Shown here: positions 44,379 to 53,782 of the stretch, one piece after another
Position numbering within the stretch: position 1 is the first letter of the stretch
How the letters are laid out: each line of letters begins with the position of its first letter
Origin: DYRB01 sp963709645
GTDB lineage: Bacteria; Pseudomonadota; Gammaproteobacteria; Chromatiales; Chromatiaceae
DNA length: 64,000 bases
NCBI GenBank assembly: GCA_963709645.1
Contig: CAVPXP010000003.1
Coordinates: 186,001-250,000, forward strand
Direction of reading: 5' to 3'
Translations under genes and position numbers: made by a program
Notes under the pieces: model-generated
Told to the model about the DNA's origin: nothing
The model's database searches: none
What the model saw: the letters and a program-made list of their open reading frames with translations, nothing else

Positions 44379-45809
44379 ATGAGCAGCCGTACCATTACTA
44401 TCGAGCCCGTGACCCGCATCGAGGGCCACGCCCGCATCACTCTGCAACTGGACGAGTCGGGCAACGTCGGGCAAGCCAGGTTCCACCTCACCCAGTTCCG
44501 GGGCTTCGAGAAGTTCTGCGAGGGACGCCCCTACCGCGAGATGCCGGCGCTCACCGCCCGCACCTGCGGCATCTGCCCGGTGAGCCACCTGCTCGCCTCC
44601 AACAAGGCCTGCGACTACCTGCTGCGGGTCAGCATTCCTCCCACCGCAGAAAAGCTGCGGCGGATCATGAATCTCGCGCAGATCACCCAGTCCCACGCCC
44701 TGTCCTTCTTTCACCTCTCGTCGCCGGACCTGCTGCTGGGGTGGGATTCTGACCCCGCTCAGCGCAACATCTTCGGAGTCATGGCGCAAGACCCGGCCTT
44801 GGCCCGGGACGGGATCCGCCTGCGCCAAATCGGCCAGATCATCATCGAGACCTTGGGCGGCAAGAAGATCCACCCCACCTGGGTGGTCCCTGGCGGGGTC
44901 AACGAGGCCCTCACCGAGGAAAAGCGTCAGGCCATGCTCAAGCTCCTGCCGGAGGGGCTGGAGATCGCCAAACGCACCTACGCCTTCTTCAAGACGCTGG
45001 TGCCCAAGTTCGCCGAGGAGGCCAGCCACTTCGGCAACCAGCCCACCCTCTTCCTGAGCCTGGTGAGCCCGAAGGGCAACCTGGAGCACTACGACGGGCT
45101 GCTGCGCATCAAAGACGCCAAAGGGCGCATCGTCGAGGACATGATCCCGCCCCATGAGTACCAGCGGGTGGTGGGCGAAGCGGTGGAGGACTTCTCCTAC
45201 ATGAAGTTCCCCTACTACAAGCCCAAGGGCTATCCGAAGGGGGTCTACCGCGTCGGCCCATTGGCGCGGCTCAACAACGCCGACGCCTGCGGCACCCCTT
45301 ACGCAGACGTGGCCTTGATGGAGTTTCGCATGCTGCAGGAGGCGGCCCCGGTGCAGAGCAGCTTCCATTACCACTATGCGAGGTTGGTGGAGATCATCTT
45401 CGCCCTGGAGTCCATGGAGCGCCTGCTCAAGGACCCGGATATCCTCAACCCCCGGGTGCGCTCGCGGGCCCGCAGCAACCGCTCCGAGGGCATCGGGGTG
45501 TCCGAGGCCCCGCGCGGCACCCTGATGCACCACTACAAGATCGACGACGACGGGCTCATCACCTGGGTCAACCTGATCATCGCCACCGGGCACAACAACC
45601 TGGCCATGAACCAAGGGATCAAGCAGGTAGCCGACGCCTATGTCGACGGCAACAACCTCCAGGAAGGGATGCTCAACCGGGTGGAGGCCGTGATCCGGTG
45701 CTTCGACCCCTGCCTGTCTTGCGCGTCCCACGCCTTTGGCCAGATGCCCCTGCACATCGAGCTCACCGCCCCCGACGGCACGCGGCTAGACACCCTAACT
45801 CGGGGTTGA
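44379..45809 (+). CDS. hoxH: Bidirectional [NiFe]-hydrogenase large subunit HoxH
   Basis: Catalytic nickel-iron subunit of the NAD-linked soluble hydrogenase (group 3d), 476 aa. The L1 motif is RTCGICPVSH near residue 65. Further blocks are LMNLAQITQSHALSFFHLSSPD-like, HPTWVVPGGV, FPYYKPKGYPKGVYRVGPLARLN, and SEAPRGTLMHHYKIDDDGLI. L2 is DPCLSCASH (residues 443-451), followed by a 25-residue C-terminal extension to be cleaved. It lacks its usual partners hoxY, hoxE, hoxF and hoxU in this window. Confidence 0.95.
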   Translation: MSSRTITIEPVTRIEGHARITLQLDESGNVGQARFHLTQFRGFEKFCEGRPYREMPALTARTCGICPVSHLLASNKACDYLLRVSIPPTAEKLRRIMNLAQITQSHALSFFHLSSPDLLLGWDSDPAQRNIFGVMAQDPALARDGIRLRQIGQIIIETLGGKKIHPTWVVPGGVNEALTEEKRQAMLKLLPEGLEIAKRTYAFFKTLVPKFAEEASHFGNQPTLFLSLVSPKGNLEHYDGLLRIKDAKGRIVEDMIPPHEYQRVVGEAVEDFSYMKFPYYKPKGYPKGVYRVGPLARLNNADACGTPYADVALMEFRMLQEAAPVQSSFHYHYARLVEIIFALESMERLLKDPDILNPRVRSRARSNRSEGIGVSEAPRGTLMHHYKIDDDGLITWVNLIIATGHNNLAMNQGIKQVADAYVDGNNLQEGMLNRVEAVIRCFDPCLSCASHAFGQMPLHIELTAPDGTRLDTLTRG

Positions 45810-45810
45810 G

Positions 45811-46293
45811 ATGACCCGAGCCGCCCCTTCAACCCTGGTCATCGGCTACGGCAGCCCCATCCGCGGCGACGATGCCATCGGCCCTTTGGCCGCGGACCGC
45901 CTGGAGGCAGAGGGCGTACCCGGGCACGTCCAGGTGGTCAGCCGCCATGTACTCACCGCCGAACTGGTGCCGGACATTGCCGCGGCAGAGCTGGTCATCT
46001 TTCTCGACGCCACGGTGGCCGGCGCGCCCGGCCAGGTCCAGGCCCGGCGCCTGAACCCAGACGCCTCCGCCGTCTCCACCATGGCGCACTTCCTCGACCC
46101 GCGGGAGCTGCTCGCCTGGGCCGAGGCCCTTTACGACCGCCGCCCGGAGGCCTGGCTGATCTCCGCCGCCGGGGAGCAGTTCGACTATGGCCTCTACGAC
46201 CTCAGCCCGGCCCTGATGGCCGCGGTCGGCCCCATGCTGGAGCGGGTGCGCGAGCTGATCGCCGGTGATCCCTCCCCGCTCGCTGCCGCCTAA
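45811..46293 (+). CDS. hoxW: Hydrogenase maturation protease (HoxW-like)
   Basis: Endopeptidase that removes the C-terminal extension of the hydrogenase large subunit after nickel insertion. The 160-aa product opens LVIGYGSPIRGDDAIGPLAADRL with the Glu/Asp metal-ligand region. LVIFLDATVAG supplies the second Asp, and MAHFLDPRELLAWAEALY the His-containing helix. It starts one base after hoxH, so it is in the same operon and its substrate is almost certainly that HoxH. Confidence 0.92.
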   Translation: MTRAAPSTLVIGYGSPIRGDDAIGPLAADRLEAEGVPGHVQVVSRHVLTAELVPDIAAAELVIFLDATVAGAPGQVQARRLNPDASAVSTMAHFLDPRELLAWAEALYDRRPEAWLISAAGEQFDYGLYDLSPALMAAVGPMLERVRELIAGDPSPLAAA

Positions 46294-46379
46294 GGACATC
46301 GCCGCGGTCTCTGATAAGATCCCGCGCCGGAATCCGAGCGCATTCGGCGCCCGGACCGGGACCCAGGCCACACCAGCGC

Positions 46380-47222
46380 ATGCCCAACTCCGGCCCCATC
46401 GGCGTATTCGACTCCGGCGTCGGTGGCCTGACCGTATTGCGTGAAATCCGCCGCGAGCTGCCCCTGGAGAACCTGCTCTACATCGCGGACTCCGGCTACG
46501 CACCTTACGGCGACAAGCCCCAGGAGGTCATCACGGGACGCGCCCTGGCCGTCACAGCGTTCCTCCTGGCCGAAGGTGCCAAGGCCGTCGTCGTCGCATG
46601 CAACACCGCGACCGCCGCGGCCGCCCAGACCCTGCGCAGCCGTTTCGCGGTTCCGATCATCGCCATGGAGCCTGCGGTCAAGCCCGCAGTGGCGCGCACC
46701 CGATCCGGAGTGGTCGGCGTCCTGGCCACGAGCCAGACCCTGGCCAGCCACAAGTTCGTGCAGCTCCTGGGCCGTTTCAACGCCGGCGCCGAGGTCCTGG
46801 TTCAGCCCTGTCCAGGACTCGTGGAGCGCGTCGAGGCCGGGGACCTGGACGGCGAGGTGACCCGCGCCCTCCTCTCCGACTACCTGACGCCACTACTCGA
46901 ACAGGGCGCCGATACCCTGGTCCTGGGCTGCACCCACTACCCTCACCTGAGCCCCTTGATTCGGGACCTGGCGGGACCTGGGGTGGTGATCATGAGCGCC
47001 GGAGCTGCGGTGGCCCGTCAGGTCCGGCGGCGCCTGGAGGAAGCAGACATCTTGACCCAAGGACCGAGCATCGCCACTGAGCGCTTCTGGACCAGCGGTG
47101 CGCGGGACATCGCACCGGGACTTATCGAGCGCCTCTGGGGCAAACCCGTCGAGGTCGCGGCCCTGCCCGAGCCTGAATCGTGCCTTGCCGCAACTGAACA
47201 CGGATACCTTCCAGGGGTATAG
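46380..47222 (+). CDS. murI: Glutamate racemase
   Basis: Makes D-glutamate for peptidoglycan. The 280-aa protein begins IGVFDSGVGGLTVLREI and has the two catalytic cysteines in VVACNTATAAAA and LVLGCTHYPHLSPLI, the expected spacing. YIADSGYAPYGDKP is another family block. It is followed 31 bp later by a MurE homologue. Confidence 0.96.
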   Translation: MPNSGPIGVFDSGVGGLTVLREIRRELPLENLLYIADSGYAPYGDKPQEVITGRALAVTAFLLAEGAKAVVVACNTATAAAAQTLRSRFAVPIIAMEPAVKPAVARTRSGVVGVLATSQTLASHKFVQLLGRFNAGAEVLVQPCPGLVERVEAGDLDGEVTRALLSDYLTPLLEQGADTLVLGCTHYPHLSPLIRDLAGPGVVIMSAGAAVARQVRRRLEEADILTQGPSIATERFWTSGARDIAPGLIERLWGKPVEVAALPEPESCLAATEHGYLPGV

Positions 47223-47253
47223 TGCCGCCCCGGCAACGCCCAGCGGACCCCCG

Positions 47254-48696
47254 ATGCCCACAACCCCCCTCGCTCACCTCCTCGCAGCCACCGACTTCGC
47301 CTGGCGGCGCGAGCCCCCAGCCCCGCCGCCCCTGACCAACATTCAGTGGCGCGCGGATGCCTGTAACCCGGGGTCGATCTTGTTCTTCCAGCGCTTCGAC
47401 GACGGGAAGAGCGACAGCGGAGATCTACCGCCGTTACCTGGCTGACAGCCCCTTCGCTGTCCTGGTCACCAACCGCGATGCTCGACTGCTTCGATGCCCT
47501 GCCGGGCAAGGGGATCTATGTGACCCGCCCCGGTGACTGGGCGGAGGTGATCCGACGCTTCTGCGATCTTATCTACCCATTGACCCGGCACGCCCTGCGT
47601 TTCATCGGTGTCACCGGAACCAACGGCAAGACCACGACCGTCAAGTACCTGGAGGCGATGCTGTCGGCCGAGGGCCAGCGGGTCCTATCCATCGGGACCC
47701 TGGGCATCTCCCGCAACGGCGAGCCTGTCGTGGAGACCGGGTTTCACTTCCCCTCCCCAGATCGAGCTGCGCCGCTTGCTGTACACGGAGCAGGATCGCT
47801 GCGATGTCGTGGCCATGGAAGTCAGCAGCCATGCCCTGGACCAGGGCCGGATTCACGGCATTCCGCTACAGAACGCCGGCTGGACAAATTTCTCCCAGGA
47901 CCACCTGGACTATCACCGGACCGAGGCGTCCTACTTCGCAGCCAAGGCGCGGATCCTCGACCTGATTCAGGACGGCGGGCGACTCTTCTGCACCAGCCCT
48001 GAGGTGGCGAGGCGGCTGCTCGGCCGAACCGAGCCGCCCGTCCCGATTGAGGTCTTGGGCCCGGCGGCCCTAGTCCCGGACGCAATCGCGGCCAGGCCCT
48101 TCCTCGCCCTTGAGCACAACCGCGAGAACTATGCCCTGGCCGCCGCCCTGGCGGATGGCATCCTCGGCCCAGGAGTTCGACCCTATTGGCAACACCTGAG
48201 CCCTGTCGATGGACGCTTCGACTGCCGCGTCATCGGCAACCGGACCCTGGTCATCGACTTTGCCCACACGCCGGACGCGCTGGACACCATCCTCACGGCC
48301 ATCCGCGCGGCCTTCCCCGGCGCGCGGGTCGCAACCTTGTTCGGCTGCGGCGGGGATCGCGATCACGGCAAGCGTCCCCTCATGGGCGCGGCAGTGGCCC
48401 GCCACTCCGACCGGGTCATCGTGACCTCCGACAATCCCCGTACCGAAGACCCGGCGAGGATCATCGAGGACATCCTGACCGGAATGCCGAACCAGGCACC
48501 GGAGGTGGTGGTGGAACGCCGAGAGGCCATCGCCCGCCTCTTCGACCTGCTGGCTGAGCGCCCGTCCGAAGAGCGCTGGGTAGCCCTGATCGCGGGCAAG
48601 GGCCACGAGCGCTACATCGACCGCGACGGCCGCAAGACCTACTACAGCGACCACGACGAGGTGAACCGCAATCTGGAGCGACTAGGTTGGGCCTGA
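47254..48696 (+). pseudogene. Mur ligase (MurE-like, meso-DAP type), three frameshifts
   Basis: A UDP-MurNAc-tripeptide ligase homologue. Parts: MPTTPLAHLLAATDFAWRRE... in the first frame; AEIYRRYLADSPFAVLVTNRD in the second; GIYVTRPGDW...RFIGVTGTNGKTTTVKYLEAML in the third; and IELRRLLYTEQDRCDVVAMEVSSHALDQGRI to the end in the fourth. The ATP loop GVTGTNGKTTT is intact. VTSDNPRTEDP has the DNPR motif that marks meso-diaminopimelate-adding MurE. Each step is a +1 shift near 47410, 47470 and 47750. The conserved residues argue for recent mutations or sequence errors. Beside murI, it may be a second MurE. Confidence 0.82.
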
Positions 48697-48749
48697 TCCG
48701 TCGGCCCGGACGCGACCCATTCCCTGCCCCTAACACTGCTGTGACCCCC

Positions 48750-49929
48750 ATGCCCCTTCGCCAGATCTACTCCGTCCCCGCGGGCCTGCTGCTCGGCATC
48801 GCCCTGGCCCTGCTTTTTCCGGCCGGGGCCCCCTACGTCGCCTGGCTGGGGCAGGTCTTCATCGCCCTGCTGAAACTCCTGATCCTGCCCCTGATCCTGG
48901 TCTCCATCTATGCCTCCCTGGCCGGCGGGGACAATTTGCGGCAGATCGGCGGGCGCGCCCTCGCCTATTACGCAGTCACCTCTGCGATCGCGGCGACCCT
49001 GGGCACCCTGATCGGCCTGGCCCTTTCCCGGGACATCCCCGCCGGCCTGCTGAGCCTGGAACAGGTGGCACCGGCGGGCACCGGGTTCAGCCTGGACCGT
49101 TTGGTCGAGAACTTCATCCCCAGCAATCTCTTCGCCTCCCTGACGGCGGGCAACGTCCTGCACATCGTCTTCGTCGCCGTCGTTGCGGCGGCCGCCTCCC
49201 GGCGCATCGCCAAGCACCACCGGACCACCCTGCTCGGCGGGGCCCAGGCCCTGGACGCGCTGCTCATGCAACTCCTGCGCGGCGTCCTCGCCTTGGCACC
49301 CGTCGGCATCGCTGCCCTGGTCTACGCGAGCCTTTCGGCGATGGACTGGGGCGGGGTCTTTCAGCTGCGAGCCTTCGTCTGGGCCGTGGCCCTTGCCGCT
49401 GTCCTGCACGCCCTGGTGGTCATGCCCAGCCTCTATCGCGCCCGCACCGGGCGATCCCCCTGGCCCTTGGTCGCCGCATGCCGGGAGCCTCTGGTGACCG
49501 CACTCTCCACCGCATCGAGCTCAGCCACCTACCCGGTCTCGAAGCAAGCACTGGAGACCTTCGGGGTCAGCGAGCGGGTCACGAGCCTGACCCTGCCCCT
49601 GGGCGCCACCCTCAACATGCACGGATCAGCCCTCTACCAGTCCATCCTCCTGATCTTCATGACCCAGTTGGCGGGTGCCGACCTGAGCGCCCTCCAGGCC
49701 GTCTTCATCGTCCTTCTCACCATGGCCTCCTCTGCCGGCACCGCGGGAATCCCCGGGGGCGGCATCGCCATGATGGCCTTCATGCTCGATCTGCTCGGCC
49801 TGCCGCCCGACCTACCTGGCCCTGTACCTGGTCGTCGACCGCTTCTTCGACTACCCCATCACCGCCATCAACGTCTGGGGCGATCTGGTGGTCGCCGCCA
49901 TCGTGGACCGGGAGCTGAAGCCCGGCTGA
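48750..49929 (+). pseudogene. Dicarboxylate/amino acid:cation symporter, one frameshift
   Basis: A membrane symporter of the DctA/GltP (DAACS) family. It has FIALLKLLILPLILVSIYASLAGGDN, VENFIPSNLFASLTAGNVLHIV, the TLSTASSSATYPVS serine-rich motif, TLPLGATLNMHGSALYQSI, and SSAGTAGIPGGG. Near 49810 the frame shifts by +1 (an extra base in CCCGACC), and the true C-terminus TYLALYLVVDRFFDYPITAINVWGDLVVAAI continues to a stop at 49929. Total length minus one base is divisible by three. Start ATG 48750 is chosen over the one at 48687, which overlaps murE. Confidence 0.88.
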
Positions 49930-50034
49930 CCCCCAAGCGACGGCCCGCGCAGCGGTCGAACTGGATTACCCAAACCGCCCCAGCGCGCACTAGACTCGCC
50001 TCATGGTTCCTTGTCTGTTCCTCCAGGACCGGCC

Positions 50035-50292
50035 ATGTCCACAAACACCCAGTACCGACAGCGCGACGACCGCCCCGTGGATGACCAGATCGTCTACCTC
50101 CACGACGTCAGTTGGGAGGACTACGAGCGCCTGCTGGCCATGCGTGGCGAACACTATGTCCCAGTCGCCACCAGTGAGGTGTTAAAGGGCCTGGACCTTG
50201 ATCTCCTGACCGAAGTTCTCGACCGGCCATCCACTTCCGAGGCGATCCGCGGCTATCGGCAGGCGCTCCGCTCGGACGCTGGAGCGCCCTGA
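50035..50292 (+). pseudogene. Uma2 family remnant with large internal deletion
   Basis: An 85-aa product whose first half (YLHDVSWEDYERLLAMRGEHYVP) is the N-terminus of a Uma2-type putative endonuclease. The second half (LDLDLLTEVLDRPSTSEAIRGYRQALRS) is the usual C-terminus. The middle, about 100-120 residues with the catalytic PD-(D/E)xK-like core, is missing although the frame stays open. It is probably inactive, a deletion relic. The name rests on recognition of the two ends. Confidence 0.65.
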
Positions 50293-50512
50293 CCGAAGAG
50301 AATCGGGCGCCTCGCTACCAAGCTCTCAAGCCTTCGCAAATGCTACCCGGCCCTCGGGCACGGCAATGGGACCAATAGGGCCAATCCTCCTGTGGACTCG
50401 TATGACGCTGCCAAGCCATCCAGCCCCGATTGAGGGCAACTGATCCGTTGCTTGGTCGCACAGTGGGTTGCTGTCGCGATACACTGCCGCGACTTCAAAT
50501 CCTGATCCATTG

Positions 50513-52297
50513 GTGTCGCCTTTGTCGCGTGGTATCTCGCTTGCTCTGGCCGCCGCTGCACTGCTGGCGGCCGATCTGGTCCTGTCCAATGGCGCCTGGG
50601 GTGCATCCGCCTGCCGGCCGGGCGCCGAGGCCCGCGTCTGGACAGCGCCGCTGCGGCCCCAGCCCGGCGACCCGGTTGAGGTCGTAGCAGTCGCCACCGA
50701 TGGGGACCTGGACCAGATCTTGGTCACGGACCCAGGCGGGCGCCAGACCAGCCTGCGAACCTCCGAGGGCGGTGGCCCGCCCTGGAGCCTCCGCGGGCTC
50801 CTCTCCCGGCCCAGCCGCGGAACCTACCGCATCGAGGCCATGCGCCGGGGTTCGCCGGCGGCCTGTGCCGAAGTGCAAATCGGGAGCGGCGCCGGGGACC
50901 GGGGCACTGGCCGGTGGGACCTGGCTACCCAGGCCCTCTATGCCGCATGGATCGAGCACCTGTTCGACGCCCCACCCGAGCAGTCCCTGAGCTTCCCGTC
51001 CCTCGCCCCAGTCTTGCGCGACCCAGGACGCAACTTCCTGTTCAACTACCTGGGCGCGGGCGAGGACAACCGCCTGCCCGCTGAGCCGGACTGCGCGGAC
51101 CTGCCCTACTTCCTGCGGGCCTACTTCGCCTGGAAGCTCGGTCTGCCCGTCGCCTACCGCGCCTGCAGCCGGGGGAGCCGCAGCAGTCCGCCCCGTTGCG
51201 AGGCGCCGGTGATCGACAAGGCCTTCGCCGGGTCCCCCGCACCGGCCAGTGCCTTTCGGGACCTGAGCCGACGGCTCATGGACAAGGTCCACTCCGGCAG
51301 CGGGCGCACGGCGCTGCGGGACGAGGCCACGGACTACTACCCGGTCCCCTTAGAGCGCACCAGCCTATGGCCCGGAACCGTCTACGCCGACCCCTACGGA
51401 CACGTCATGATCCTGGTCAAGTGGATACCCCAGACGGCGGGACGCAGCGGGCTGCTGCTGGCGGTCGATGCCCAGCCGGACAATTCAGTCAGCCGCAAAC
51501 GATTCTGGGAGGGGACCTTCCTCTTCGCTGAGACCCCCAGCGCCGGCCCCGGTTTCAAGGCCCACCGGCCGTTGACCAGCACCGGGTCCGGGTTGCGCCT
51601 CCTCACCAATGGCGTGCTGGACGGTCGAGACGGCACCCCGCCCTACTCCAGCGAGCAGGCAAACCTGTCGCAGGCGGACTTCTACGCCCGCATGGAGCGC
51701 CTCATCAATCCCCGCGGGCTGGACCCAGAGGCAGCCTATGGCGCCACCCTGGAAGCCTTGATGGAGCAATTGGAAACACGGGTGACCTCTGTGGACAACG
51801 GGGAGAACTACATGCGCGCCCACCCAGGGACCAAGGTCCCCATGCCCAGCGGTCCTGCCATCTTCGAGACCACCGGGCCCTGGGAGGACTATGCGACCCC
51901 ATCCCGGGACATGCGCCTGCTGATTGCCATGAAGGTTCTGGAAGGACTGCCCGAGCGCATCCGCCGCTACCCCGAACTCTATGTCCTGCGCGGAGAGAGC
52001 CCGTCCGCCGCAGCGAACCGCATCGAGCAACTGCATGCCCGGCGCATCCAAGACCGCGACATCGGCTACACCCGCAGTGACGGCGGCCCCTGGCGCCTGA
52101 GCCTGGCGGAAATCTACGCCCGCCGGGCCGGGCTCGAGGTCGGATACAACCCGAACGACTGTGTAGAGCGGCGCTGGGGCGCATCCCCGGGGGCCCAGGA
52201 CTACGCCACCTGCCGTCGCCAGGCACCCGCCGAACAGCGGGCGCGGATGGAGCAGTATCGCCCCTGGTTTCACGAGGCCCGCAGGCCACCACGATAA
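50513..52297 (+). CDS. Large secreted protein, possible cysteine hydrolase
   Basis: A roughly 594-aa exported protein with a signal peptide (LALAAAALLAADLVLSNGAWG then ASACRPG). It carries a DCADLPYFLRAYFAWKLGLPVAY segment and, about 120 residues on, VYADPYGHVMILVKWIP. Cys, then Asp-Pro-Tyr-Gly-His, would suit a papain/NlpC-like Cys-His pair, but that is inference. I do not know the family. The GTG at 50513 places the signal peptide at the N-terminus; an ATG-like upstream start at 50468 would lengthen it. It is followed by a DUF2272 gene 80 bp on. Confidence 0.7.
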   Translation: MSPLSRGISLALAAAALLAADLVLSNGAWGASACRPGAEARVWTAPLRPQPGDPVEVVAVATDGDLDQILVTDPGGRQTSLRTSEGGGPPWSLRGLLSRPSRGTYRIEAMRRGSPAACAEVQIGSGAGDRGTGRWDLATQALYAAWIEHLFDAPPEQSLSFPSLAPVLRDPGRNFLFNYLGAGEDNRLPAEPDCADLPYFLRAYFAWKLGLPVAYRACSRGSRSSPPRCEAPVIDKAFAGSPAPASAFRDLSRRLMDKVHSGSGRTALRDEATDYYPVPLERTSLWPGTVYADPYGHVMILVKWIPQTAGRSGLLLAVDAQPDNSVSRKRFWEGTFLFAETPSAGPGFKAHRPLTSTGSGLRLLTNGVLDGRDGTPPYSSEQANLSQADFYARMERLINPRGLDPEAAYGATLEALMEQLETRVTSVDNGENYMRAHPGTKVPMPSGPAIFETTGPWEDYATPSRDMRLLIAMKVLEGLPERIRRYPELYVLRGESPSAAANRIEQLHARRIQDRDIGYTRSDGGPWRLSLAEIYARRAGLEVGYNPNDCVERRWGASPGAQDYATCRRQAPAEQRARMEQYRPWFHEARRPPR

Positions 52298-52377
52298 TCC
52301 AACCTTGGCTCGGCGTTCCAATGCCCCCGCATCAAGCCACTTGCCCACGACCTGTCGCCGGCAAACCGGTTCGGGGC

Positions 52378-53220
52378 ATGATCCAGTCCCCAGGAGTCCG
52401 TCCCTTGACAATCCAGACCGCCACCCCGTCCGAGCCAGGCTCCGCTCCCGCGGACTTGGTGCCGGTACCCAGGTTGGCCGTGAGCCTTGCGCTGTGTCTC
52501 ACCCTCATCGGCTGTGCCACCCCTCCGCCGCCCGCGCCTGACACCAGGACTGCCTGGGCCGGTCGCTCCATCGGGCCGGCACCTGCACCCAATCCCGGCC
52601 TCAAGCAGTCACTGGTCTCCCGCGCGACCCGGGAGTGGGAATTCTTCGGACGTCAGACCGTGATCTTCAAGGGCGGCGAGGAGAGCATCCCTCACGTCGG
52701 GGCCTGGGAGGACGACGACTACGCCTACAGCGGCCGGGTCAACGCCTATTGGCGCACGGCGGGCAAACCGCGGTTCGACGGCATGGACTGCCAGCAGCCT
52801 TGGTCAGCCGCCTTCATCAGCTACGTCATGCAGGGAGCGGGCGTACCCGAGAGCCAGTTCCAGCCGGCACCCGCCCATTGGATCTACCTCGCCAGCCTCA
52901 TCGAGCAATCGGACTACCCCGGGCGCTGGTTCGTCCCCAGGCGGATCGCGGACTACAGCCCAAACCCCGGCGACCTCGTCTGCGCCACCCGCGGTCCGTA
53001 CCGCCCCGCCACCTTCGATGGTTACACCACTGCCGATGCACTCAGAGGAGCCAGTACCCATTGCGACCTGGTTGTCGCCAAGGGCGAGCAGACCCTGGAA
53101 GTCATCGGCGGCAACGTCCGCAACTCCGTTTCCAAGAGCACCCTGGAGCTGGATAGTCAGGGCCACCTGAAGACCGTGCCGCGACGACCCTGGTTCATGA
53201 TCTTGCAGAATCGGTTGTAG
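52378..53220 (+). CDS. DUF2272 lipoprotein
   Basis: A DUF2272-type protein with a lipoprotein signal (LAVSLALCLTLIGCATP, lipobox LIGC). The domain is recognised by FDGMDCQQPWSAAFISYVMQGAGVPESQFQPAPAHWIYLASLIEQS and ADYSPNPGDLVCATRG. The DUF resembles CHAP/NlpC-like amidase folds (Cys in MDCQQPW, His later in STHCDLVVA). The start is uncertain: 52378 (ATG after GGGG), 52321, or a GTG at 52459 closer to the signal. It pairs with the preceding secreted protein. Confidence 0.78.
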   Translation: MIQSPGVRPLTIQTATPSEPGSAPADLVPVPRLAVSLALCLTLIGCATPPPPAPDTRTAWAGRSIGPAPAPNPGLKQSLVSRATREWEFFGRQTVIFKGGEESIPHVGAWEDDDYAYSGRVNAYWRTAGKPRFDGMDCQQPWSAAFISYVMQGAGVPESQFQPAPAHWIYLASLIEQSDYPGRWFVPRRIADYSPNPGDLVCATRGPYRPATFDGYTTADALRGASTHCDLVVAKGEQTLEVIGGNVRNSVSKSTLELDSQGHLKTVPRRPWFMILQNRL

Positions 53221-53309
53221 ACCGCGACACGATCCCGGCCTCGGCGTTACTGCGGGACCCACGAGTCCGCGAGCGAGAAAGTCACCCCATCGATGGGAGA
53301 GACGGCCAC

Positions 53310-53726
53310 TTGGTCGTCGCCGGCAAGACGTCCGAGCTCGTGCTGGATGTGTACATGCCGGGTCAGGACGGAATGGCGCTGCAGGCGGACCTCGCGGCAC
53401 AAGGCGTCGATCTGCCCATCGTCTTTTGCAACGGCCACGGCGGTATTCCCATGACGGTGGAGGTGATGAAAAACGGCGCCGCCGAAAGTCCCAGATGCTG
53501 TATGGGACCAACCGCCACCCGGCAACGGGCGATGACGGCGAAGTATGCTGAGGACCGCGGCGATGTGGTGCGCGTCGGCACGGCATCAGTCATGCCCGCC
53601 GACGGGCCTATCGACTCGGAGACAGCCCGCCGGATCGCGCTGCTCGGGCGCCTGACTCCCGGCTGCCCTGACAGATACAGGACGGCGTTGTTGGGGAAAC
53701 TGGGTTTGCGCTTCTCGATCAGTTAG
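53310..53726 (+). pseudogene. FixJ/NarL-type response regulator remnant
   Basis: The first 60 codons read ELVLDVYMPGQDGMALQADLAAQGVDLPIVFCNGHGGIPMTVEVMKNGAAE. This is the phosphorylation half of a receiver domain: D in LDVYMPG, then the normally T-containing FxxGHG. After that the homology stops and the frame runs on without family resemblance. No HTH domain or promoter is seen. It looks like a receiver-domain fragment left by decay. Confidence 0.65.
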
Positions 53727-53782
53727 CCTTGAAAATTGTGCTCCGACTACCGATACGCGCGTCTCTCAACAGGGCGATCGCC

